A DNA stretch of 5,212 bases, taken from positions 1 to 5,212 of the forward strand of contig CAZBNU010000263.1 of the NCBI GenBank assembly GCA_964493075.1, in the 5' to 3' direction. The notes under the pieces are model-generated. The model ran no database searches. It was given only the letters and a program-made list of their open reading frames with translations, and was not told the origin of the DNA. This document shows positions 1 through 5,212 of this stretch, piece by piece. The stretch comes from SLFT01 sp964493075 (lineage in GTDB: Bacteria > Hydrogenedentota > Hydrogenedentia > Hydrogenedentales > CAITNO01). Numbering within the stretch: position 1 is the stretch's first letter; each line of letters begins with the position of its first letter. The translations under genes and the position numbers were made by a program.

Positions 1-2
1 TT

Positions 3-1583
3 CCAGAGGCTTCACCAGAAGAGCGCCTGGGTATCATGGACGTATTGACCCAGATTGCCGAACCGGAACATCTGGAGATGATTGTGCCCCTGTTGCTCAG
101 TGCTAGTGAAGCCGAACAGGGCGCGGAGATGGCGCAAGTCGTAGCAACTGTTGCCGGACGCAGCGAAGCAGGGGAGGGCAGGATCGATGCGTTGACGAAG
201 GCACTGGAAACCAATAACGATCCCGTAGCGCGAGCCAACATATATGCCACTCTCGGAAAAATCGCTGATGACATCGCGCTGCCCCTCTTGGAAAAAGGCA
301 TGGAAGAACAGGATGCCGGTGTGCGGCTTGCCTCGGTGGAAGCCCTTGCAAACTGGCCCAACGACAATGTTCTGGATATGTTGCATGCTGCCCTCGAACG
401 ATTCAAAGGAACTCCGGAAGGCGCTGCCGCACTGAAGGGCTACATTCGTGTCGTTGGTTTGAATGCGGAACGTGCGTCCGAAGATACCGTGGCGCTTTAC
501 GAAGCCGTGTTGCCCCTTGCCGTGTCTGCTGCTGAAAAGCAGGCCTGTATTGCCGCCATCGGCAGGACGGGCGCTGACGCAGCGCTGCCCGCACTGTATG
601 ACGCACTTGCCAGTGAAGATATGGAGGTGGCCCGCGCCGCCGTGCAGGCTTTGGGGGCATGGCCCGATGCCGTGCCTATGGCGCGATTGGAAATAATGGC
701 CAAGGATGGCCCGGAGGCTTTGCGTGCGGATGCCTTGCGCGGATATTTTCGGCTGATCGGCATTAACCATGAAATCACCGAAGAAGAAGCGGTCACCCGG
801 TATCGCCAGGCCTTGTCCCTCGCCCCGAATGATGCGGAACGTAAGCGCATTATGGCGGGGTTGGCTGCCGCCGAGACCATAGGGGCATTGAACGTGGTCT
901 TGGAGTATTTGGATAACCCCGAATTGAAAAGTGAAGCCGAAGTCGCCGCCGTCAAGATCGCAGCCAAGGTCGCTGGCGCTGCTCCGTCCAAAGTAGGTGC
1001 CGCAATGGATAAACTTGCGGCAGGTACAGAAAATGACTATGTGCGTGGTGAAATCGAAAAAGTGCGCCAGCAAATAGCCCGGTTCGAAGACTACATCACA
1101 GCCTGGGAAGTGGCTGGCCCCTACACTGATAAACGGGACAACGCCAAAAGAAATTTCGATAACGCCTTTGAACCCGAGACAAATGGGAACGATACCGCCA
1201 TTGTCTGGAAAATAATTCCCGTCGGCACCAACGACCACATGCCCTACCTCGTCGAACTCGACAAGGCGTTGGGCGGCGATAATCGCGTAGCCTATCTTCG
1301 TACAAATGTCTGGAGCCCTGCTGCTTGCGATGCTCTGCTGGAAATCGGATCCGACGACGGCAACAAGGTCTGGCTAAACGGTGAACTTATAAACGAGGTC
1401 AACAAGGTACGTCCCGTCGCCCCTGCACAGGACACCGTAAAGATAAAACTCAAAGAAGGCTGGAACACCCTGCTCGTCAAAGTCATCCAGAGTAGTGGCC
1501 AATGGAGTGCCTGCGTCCGCATCCGAACCGCCGACGGCAAGCCACTCCAAGGCCTCCACGCAGACCTGCACGGCAATAACTAA
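3..1583 (+). CDS. HEAT-repeat protein with C-terminal beta-sandwich domain (5' partial)
   Basis: The frame is open to the left edge. The codons before the first ATG (base 36) read PEASPEERLGI and continue smoothly into the first helix, and that ATG has no convincing ribosome site, so the true start lies upstream. Counting from M at base 36 (515 residues), about residues 1-345 are helical pairs of HEAT/PBS-lyase type. They are arranged as a super-repeat of roughly 102 residues, with 'ALPLLEKGM', 'ALPALYDAL' and 'ALNVVLEYL' starting units at 81, 183 and 284. Units 1 and 2 share 'VEALANWP'/'VQALGAWP' and 'ALKGYIRVVGL'/'ALRGYFRLIGI'. About residues 350-508 are a separate beta-rich domain with 'WEVAGPY', 'YLRTNVWSP', 'GSDDGNKVWLNGE' and 'KEGWNTLLVKV'. 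This domain is frequent in planctomycete-like proteins beside HEAT repeats or DUF1080 domains. No catalytic residues are evident; a scaffold or binding role is inferred. Enzymatic or signal-peptide parts may lie upstream of the window. The family call is confident, the function is not known. Confidence 0.88.
   Translation, partial: PEASPEERLGIMDVLTQIAEPEHLEMIVPLLLSASEAEQGAEMAQVVATVAGRSEAGEGRIDALTKALETNNDPVARANIYATLGKIADDIALPLLEKGMEEQDAGVRLASVEALANWPNDNVLDMLHAALERFKGTPEGAAALKGYIRVVGLNAERASEDTVALYEAVLPLAVSAAEKQACIAAIGRTGADAALPALYDALASEDMEVARAAVQALGAWPDAVPMARLEIMAKDGPEALRADALRGYFRLIGINHEITEEEAVTRYRQALSLAPNDAERKRIMAGLAAAETIGALNVVLEYLDNPELKSEAEVAAVKIAAKVAGAAPSKVGAAMDKLAAGTENDYVRGEIEKVRQQIARFEDYITAWEVAGPYTDKRDNAKRNFDNAFEPETNGNDTAIVWKIIPVGTNDHMPYLVELDKALGGDNRVAYLRTNVWSPAACDALLEIGSDDGNKVWLNGELINEVNKVRPVAPAQDTVKIKLKEGWNTLLVKVIQSSGQWSACVRIRTADGKPLQGLHADLHGNN
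276..1070 (+). repeat. about 102-residue HEAT super-repeat within the coding sequence
   Basis: The encoded protein repeats with a period of about 101-102 residues: unit 1 at bases 276-581, unit 2 at 582-884 and a third, shorter unit from 885. The sequence before 276 resembles the second half of a unit, so the array continues upstream. Each full unit has a helix pair ending in 'NWP' or 'AWP', a helix with 'ALxGYxRxxGx', then a 'TVALYEAVLPLA'/'AVTRYRQALSLA' helix and a helix with 'AEKQACIAAIG'/'AERKRIMAGLA'. The similarity is at protein level only; the DNA has diverged, so this is old protein architecture and not a recent duplication. Confidence 0.75.
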
Positions 1584-1591
1584 AAAACATC

Positions 1592-1637
1592 AGCGCCTGC
1601 CGAAACACGCTTTCGACAGGCGCTCTTTTTCTTTTTT
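1592..1637. terminator. Bidirectional rho-independent terminator between convergent genes
   Basis: A 14-bp stem (1592-1605 with 1611-1624, loop CACGC) has one imperfect pair. On the plus side it is followed by CTTTTTCTTTTTT, the U-tract for the HEAT gene ending 8 bases before the stem. On the minus side the bases just outside the stem (1582-1588 region) read as a T-run, serving the small membrane-protein gene. The imperfect pair (1600 with 1616) is C-A in the plus transcript but a U-G wobble in the minus transcript, so the stem is continuous only in the minus direction. Confidence 0.88.
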
Positions 1638-1675
1638 GACCAGTCCCCTTTTCGCGTTTTAGCCCCATTTCACCA

Positions 1676-2188
1676 TCATGCAAGACCGCGTGCCTGGTTG
1701 AGGGCTTTAGCCAGCAATTCCGGCTGCTGGGAACCGATGATATAGTGGTGGCCCTCGGTTGTTCCGATGAGAACGCCTTGGTCGCCTTTAGCATTATAGA
1801 ACCAGGTTCGCTGCCCATCGAATCTGCCACAACGCCATCCCCAGCCCCCGGCATCACGCAAAGGCCTGTATTGCACAACCCGCACTTCCTCAATCGTATC
1901 CAGAGGCAGGGTTTTCCATATCATGGGAAAGAAAATACCGAAGTGGATGTAAATGGAATCGTGGCGTACTTCAGTGTGCATGCGAAAAACGTTGAGCGCA
2001 ATCGCAATACCCAAAAAGATGCCTGCAAAAATACCTGCTGCAATCAACACCCCATGCTGTTCGGGAAAATCAATTCCCCAAAAAGGCGCAAATGAACCGA
2101 GAATCACTGCGACAAGCACAACATAAACCCATGCGGCAAAGTGTTGCTGTTCATAATACTCAAGGCCTGGATACTGTCCGGCATTCAT
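1676..2188 (-). CDS. Small two-helix membrane protein with C-terminal PH-like domain
   Basis: A complete 170-residue protein with ATG at 2188-2186 and TGA at 1678-1676. A Shine-Dalgarno-like AAGGG (2201-2197) lies 8 bases before the ATG. A short N-terminal segment (about 1-17) is followed by two hydrophobic helices, about 18-38 and 46-68, separated by a short loop, and then a soluble C-terminal domain of about 100 residues. That domain has 'YRPLRDAGGWGWR' (107-119), a turn with 'GDQGVLI' (135-141) and 'IGSQQPELLAKAL' (151-163). The pattern YxPLRxxGGWGxR...NRGV...IGSQxPExLAxAI is one I recall from uncharacterised bacterial membrane proteins with a pleckstrin-homology-like fold (possibly the DUF6141 type; name from memory). 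The role is unknown; the PH-like part should lie on one face of the membrane next to the helix pair. It is transcribed towards the HEAT gene and away from the oxidoreductase, so it is a single-gene unit within this window. Confidence 0.87.
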   Translation of the reverse strand: MNAGQYPGLEYYEQQHFAAWVYVVLVAVILGSFAPFWGIDFPEQHGVLIAAGIFAGIFLGIAIALNVFRMHTEVRHDSIYIHFGIFFPMIWKTLPLDTIEEVRVVQYRPLRDAGGWGWRCGRFDGQRTWFYNAKGDQGVLIGTTEGHHYIIGSQQPELLAKALNQARGLA

Positions 2189-2213
2189 TGATAGAACCCT
2201 TTTTTATTATTGT

Positions 2214-2226
2214 CCATGCAGCATGG
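2214..2226. repeat. Short perfect dyad CCATGC-A-GCATGG in the divergent region
   Basis: Perfect 6-bp arms flank a single central base. The dyad lies inside the presumed leader of the minus gene, about 25 bases before its start codon and downstream of its promoter. It could be a protein-binding site; with a one-base centre it cannot form a normal RNA hairpin with all six pairs. A dyad this short may also arise by chance. Confidence 0.25.
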
Positions 2227-2275
2227 GTAAAGATCAACGAAATCCACCGTCGCCGCCTTAATGCACCACTTTTGT

Positions 2276-2305
2276 CTTATAGACTTTTCGTAGGGCATAA
2301 GTCAA
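2276..2305 (-). promoter_or_regulatory. Sigma70-type promoter of the PH-like membrane protein gene
   Basis: On the minus strand, TTGACT (2305-2300) and TATAAG (2281-2276) are separated by 18 bases. Each box matches the housekeeping consensus at five of six positions. Transcription would start near 2269, giving a leader of about 80 bases before the ATG at 2188. This is the best promoter match in the window. Use of the E. coli-like consensus in this unknown organism is an assumption. Confidence 0.65.
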
Positions 2306-2321
2306 CTTTGCGAAGTTGGAC
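2301..2321. promoter_or_regulatory. Inverted repeat overlapping the minus-strand -35 box
   Basis: GTCAACTT (2301-2308) and AAGTTGGAC (2313-2321) are complementary over 8 bp with one bulged G, around a TGCG centre. The left arm covers nearly all of the minus-strand -35 hexamer (2300-2305), and the right arm ends 11 bases before the candidate plus-strand -35. A repressor bound here could block the minus promoter and touch the divergent plus promoter. Operator function is inferred from position only. Confidence 0.4.
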
Positions 2322-2332
2322 ATCTGGCGGCA

Positions 2333-2361
2333 TTGTTTGCTGTGAAGCGTTGTGATACGAT
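2333..2361 (+). promoter_or_regulatory. Candidate promoter of the FAD oxidoreductase gene
   Basis: TTGTTT (2333-2338) and TACGAT (2356-2361) are separated by exactly 17 bases, and a TG one base before the second box makes it an extended -10. The hexamers match the housekeeping consensus at three and four of six positions. Transcription would begin near 2368, leaving a leader of about 43 bases that contains the palindrome CAGCGCTG (2373-2380) and a run of nine A (2381-2389). It is weaker than the divergent promoter, which would fit a gene needing an activator. Confidence 0.4.
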
Positions 2362-2393
2362 GGTTCTTTAAGCAGCGCTGAAAAAAAAATGTC

Positions 2394-2399
2394 AGAGGG
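2394..2399 (+). promoter_or_regulatory. Ribosome binding site of the FAD oxidoreductase gene
   Basis: AGAGGG ends 11 bases before the ATG at 2411, which is slightly long. A nearer ATG at 2403 is only 3 bases away and opens a three-codon frame (MNL, stop 2412-2414) that overlaps the real start, so 2411 is the start that fits both the site and the signal peptide. Confidence 0.55.
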
Positions 2400-2410
2400 A
2401 AAATGAATTT

Positions 2411-5206
2411 ATGAATCGAAATAGTGTGCATTTTCAAGTGACGGTACTTTTGGTTCTTTGCTGCGCCGCAGCATCAGCCCAGTGGGATACGTTCTTTACC
2501 AAGCAGCACCGCGACCCGGTGGATATGGTGGTTGAGGGCTTCCTTTACATAGACGTGGAGGACTTTTCCGATTACGGCGGCTGGCGTATGGATACCCAGT
2601 TTGTTCATCTGATGGGATCGCCCTACCTCATGGCTACGGGCATTGGCACGCCTGTGGAAGATGCCACCACCACCTTTACCAATCCCGAAGCGGGCCTCTA
2701 TCATGTATGGGTGCGGTCGCGAAACTGGGTACGCGAATATGCGCCCGGGCGTTTTCAACTAAAGGTCAATGGCATCGCATTAGACAAGGAATTTGGTGCG
2801 GCGGATACGGAGCAATGGACATGGGAAAACGGCGGCGCACTCCAATTGAAGAAGGGCACCGTGACGTTGGCGCTCCATGATCTCACAGGCTATTACGGCC
2901 GCTGCGATGCCATCCTCCTGACCACGGACGCCACCTACACGCCCCCCGAATGCAAGGATGCTGTGTGCGAAGAACGCGCACGCCTGATGGGACTTGATCT
3001 TGAGCCTGCGCTGGCCGGTAATTTCGATGTCATTGTAGTGGGCGGTGGACCGGCAGGGACACCGGCTGCCATTGCCGCCGCACGCATGGGCGCGAAGACA
3101 GCGCTGATTCAGAATCGGCCCACCCTCGGCGGCAACGCAAGTGTGGAATGTGGTGTAGGGTTGCAAGGGGCTGGACCGCATCACCCCGGATGGCGCGAAA
3201 CCGGCATCGTTGAGGAGGCAGGACGCATCCGGATGGCTCGAGGCGACCACCATTACAGCAATGCCTTCCAGGAACTTTGTGAGGCCGAGGAGAATTTGTT
3301 CGTTTTCTTCAACCAGCATGTATTTGACGCGATGATGGAAAACAAAGAATGGATTACCAGCGTCAAGGCGGTAAGCACTCTCACTGGCGCTATTACCGAG
3401 TATCACGGAGCACTGTTCATTGACTGCACTGGCGATGGATGGGTGGGCTATTATGCTGGCGCGGAATTTCGCCACGGGCGTGAAGCGCGTTCAGAATTCA
3501 ATGAGAGCCTTGCTCCTGAAGTGGCCGACGACATCACCATGTCAGGGTGTCTCATGGGGGACGGCTTGGGCAATCTGACGGCCTTTCGTGCAGAAGAGAC
3601 CAGCGCCCCTGTATCGTTCACCCGTCCGCCCTGGGCCAGAGAAATTACGACGCTGGTAAGTCCAGGAAGGAATTTCGGTTCCTTCGATCGCGGGCTGTGG
3701 TGGATGGAGCATCCGGGAGACATCAACAATATCTGGCAGGCCGAAGAAGCGCGGGACGAACTGATCAAGGTCACGTTCAGTTATTGGGATTATATAAAAA
3801 ACAGGAGCCGTGTCAAGGAAGACGCTCAAAACTATAACTTGGTGACCATCCCCATTATGAACGCCAAACGGGAGAGCAGAAGGCTGGTGGGCGATTACAT
3901 GATGACGCAGCAGGACTGTGAAGAAGGCCGCATGTTCCCTGATCGGATAACCCATACAGGATGGCCCATGGACATCCACCATCCCGAGGGGATTTACTCC
4001 GGCGAAGAAGGCAGTTTCGATTTTCAAACACCGGTGCCCATCGGTTCTGTGCCTTTCAGATGCCTCTATTCAAAGAATATCAATAACCTGATGATGGCGG
4101 GCCGTTGCGGCAGTTTTTCGCGCGTTGCCTTGGGAACCGTCAGGGTCATGGGTACTCTCGGAACAATCGGCCAGGCGGCAGGAACAGCCGCCGCAATGTG
4201 TATCGCCAAAGCGGTCGCGCCTCGCGATATTTATACGGATCATATTCACGAACTCCAACAGACGCTGGTGAAAAATGACCAGACCATCCCCGGCATCAAG
4301 AACGAAGACCCCGATGACCTGGCAAGGAATGTAATCGTCACCGCTTCCAGCACCCTCTCGCATGACGTGGTGAATCTTGACGCCATTACCATTACCAGAA
4401 CCATTCCCTTAAACATGACGCGATCGGTTGTTCTGCCGGTCGCCGACCTGGAGAAACTTGACACCGTCTTTTTCTTTTTCCAATCGGAGCTTGACGAGTC
4501 CCGTCAGGTCGTGGTGCATATCGAGGGTATGAAAGAGGCACAGCAACTTCACGCAGCAACCACGTTCGGCGACTGGCCAGTGGAAATCGCAGCGGATTCC
4601 AGCCGCTGGGTGAGCGTGCCTGTTGGCATCGAAATTCCGGCTGAAATTGCCTTCCTGCGTTTCTCGTTCCCGCAAACCCACAAGGTAGCGTGGCCCCTCA
4701 TGTCGAAGAGTTATTATGGCGGCGGTCGCACTTATGGGAAGGGGAATGGCTTGACTTATGTGAAAGGCGAGTTCTACGCCATCGCCACCTCCCCGGTAAT
4801 TGACAGGGCCGTATACAACCCGGCAAACGTGGTGAACGGCTGGACCCGATTGAAAGAGAATCCCGCCAGTTTATGGGTCTCCGACCCGGCAGCAGATTTC
4901 CCGCAATGGCTGGAACTTGATTTCGGAAACATCGCCGAATTCAATACTGTTCACCTGACATTCGACACCGACCTCAACACGGCTCATACGGGGCCGGCCT
5001 ATCCCCAGACCTGCGTAAAAGAGTACACCCTTTCGTTCTGGAAAGACGGAGCATGGGTGCAGGCAGTCAAAGAAACCGACAACTACCAACGTCACCGCAT
5101 TCATCACTTCAAGCCGGTAACCGCCCGAAAATTGAAACTTACCATACAAGGAACGCACGGTTCTCCAGCAGCGCACCTCTACGAGATTCGCGTTTACAAT
5201 AATTAA
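2411..5206 (+). CDS. Exported FAD-dependent oxidoreductase with N- and C-terminal carbohydrate-binding-like modules
   Basis: A complete 931-residue protein, TAA at 5204-5206. Residues 1-23 form a Sec-type signal peptide: a short polar start, a hydrophobic core with VLLVL, and cleavage at ASA|QW. No twin-arginine motif is seen, and no good lipobox. About residues 38-172 are a beta-sandwich resembling the CBM6/35 or golvesin-C type, with 'VEDFSDYGGWRMDTQ', 'GSPYLMATG' and 'GLYHVWVRSRNW'. About residues 204-600 are the flavin domain of the FAD_oxidored (PF12831-like) family: dinucleotide-binding GGGPAG (211-216) after 'FDVIVV', 'RPTLGGNAS' (236-244), 'DCTGDG' (338-343), 'GREARSEFNESLAPE' (356-370) and 'GTVRVMGTLGTIGQAAG' (575-591). 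About residues 640-795 are beta-rich and linking. About residues 796-930 resemble a discoidin/F5-8 type C domain, with 'ANVVNGWTR', 'PQWLELDFG' and 'ARKLKLTI'. The reaction is probably oxidation of an organic substrate using FAD in the periplasm or at the cell surface; the substrate is unknown. The gene stands alone behind its own leader, divergent from the membrane protein. Family assignment is firm, substrate is open. Confidence 0.92.
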   Translation: MNRNSVHFQVTVLLVLCCAAASAQWDTFFTKQHRDPVDMVVEGFLYIDVEDFSDYGGWRMDTQFVHLMGSPYLMATGIGTPVEDATTTFTNPEAGLYHVWVRSRNWVREYAPGRFQLKVNGIALDKEFGAADTEQWTWENGGALQLKKGTVTLALHDLTGYYGRCDAILLTTDATYTPPECKDAVCEERARLMGLDLEPALAGNFDVIVVGGGPAGTPAAIAAARMGAKTALIQNRPTLGGNASVECGVGLQGAGPHHPGWRETGIVEEAGRIRMARGDHHYSNAFQELCEAEENLFVFFNQHVFDAMMENKEWITSVKAVSTLTGAITEYHGALFIDCTGDGWVGYYAGAEFRHGREARSEFNESLAPEVADDITMSGCLMGDGLGNLTAFRAEETSAPVSFTRPPWAREITTLVSPGRNFGSFDRGLWWMEHPGDINNIWQAEEARDELIKVTFSYWDYIKNRSRVKEDAQNYNLVTIPIMNAKRESRRLVGDYMMTQQDCEEGRMFPDRITHTGWPMDIHHPEGIYSGEEGSFDFQTPVPIGSVPFRCLYSKNINNLMMAGRCGSFSRVALGTVRVMGTLGTIGQAAGTAAAMCIAKAVAPRDIYTDHIHELQQTLVKNDQTIPGIKNEDPDDLARNVIVTASSTLSHDVVNLDAITITRTIPLNMTRSVVLPVADLEKLDTVFFFFQSELDESRQVVVHIEGMKEAQQLHAATTFGDWPVEIAADSSRWVSVPVGIEIPAEIAFLRFSFPQTHKVAWPLMSKSYYGGGRTYGKGNGLTYVKGEFYAIATSPVIDRAVYNPANVVNGWTRLKENPASLWVSDPAADFPQWLELDFGNIAEFNTVHLTFDTDLNTAHTGPAYPQTCVKEYTLSFWKDGAWVQAVKETDNYQRHRIHHFKPVTARKLKLTIQGTHGSPAAHLYEIRVYNN

Positions 5207-5212
5207 CGCGGG

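Noticed and set aside
36..38. ATG at 36 as the true start of the HEAT protein
   Set aside because: The frame is open to the window edge, the upstream residues continue a HEAT-like helix, and no good ribosome site precedes this ATG.
12..1238. A 408-codon open frame on the minus strand opposite the HEAT gene
   Set aside because: Its translation is rich in C, H, F and G without domain patterns. The plus frame has a clear repeat structure and a recognisable C-terminal domain, so this is an antisense shadow.
1638..1675. CCAGTCCCCTTTT and nearby CCCC-rich bases, reminiscent of GGGGACTGG repeat elements found in many environmental genomes
   Set aside because: Only a single copy without an inverted partner is present, so no repeat can be shown from this window.
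2282..2303. GACTT/AAGTC inverted repeat spanning the minus promoter spacer
   Set aside because: The arms are only 5 bp with a 12-base centre, and the sequence is explained by the promoter boxes and the better dyad beside it.
1745..2355. Two plus-strand open frames (1745-2095 and 2092-2355) overlapping by four bases, which could look like an operon
   Set aside because: Both lie largely opposite the membrane-protein gene or across its promoter, and their translations have no hydrophobic or domain pattern. The minus-strand protein has two helices, conserved motifs, a ribosome site and a promoter.
2780..3475. A 231-codon minus-strand frame inside the oxidoreductase gene
   Set aside because: It lies antisense to the N-terminal and flavin domains with their clear motifs; no ribosome site or domain supports it.

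Overview
This looks like ordinary bacterial chromosome. The two large proteins are built from modules that are especially common in Planctomycetota, Lentisphaerota, Hydrogenedentota and related environmental lineages: long HEAT-type superhelices with a 'GSDDG-x-KVWLNG' beta-sandwich, and a secreted FAD-dependent oxidoreductase with carbohydrate-binding-like ends. This is an inference from domain style. There is no rRNA, tRNA or marker gene to place the organism, and the base composition is moderately GC-rich throughout with no sign of a foreign island.

Layout: (1) Bases 3-1583, plus strand, are the 3' part of a HEAT-repeat protein whose start lies upstream of the window. (2) Bases 1592-1637 hold a rho-independent terminator that is usable from both sides. 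(3) Bases 1676-2188, minus strand, are a small two-helix membrane protein with a C-terminal PH-like domain, convergent with the first gene. (4) Bases 2189-2410 are a divergent intergenic region with a good sigma70-type promoter for the minus gene, a weaker candidate for the plus gene, and two dyads that could be operators. (5) Bases 2411-5206, plus strand, encode a complete 931-residue exported FAD-dependent oxidoreductase ending six bases before the window edge.

The three genes do not form an operon: the small membrane protein is read in the opposite direction between the two large ones. The HEAT protein and the oxidoreductase both carry beta-sandwich binding modules of the kind found in polysaccharide-degrading bacteria. 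That suggests cell-surface or periplasmic work on glycans or related organic matter, but no substrate can be read from the sequence.

I found no mobile element, CRISPR array, RNA gene or defence system. I do not see an undescribed system here. The most useful leads are the dyad overlapping the minus-gene -35 box, the flavoprotein that appears to be exported without a Tat motif, and an arginine at a flavin-domain position where I remember relatives having histidine.
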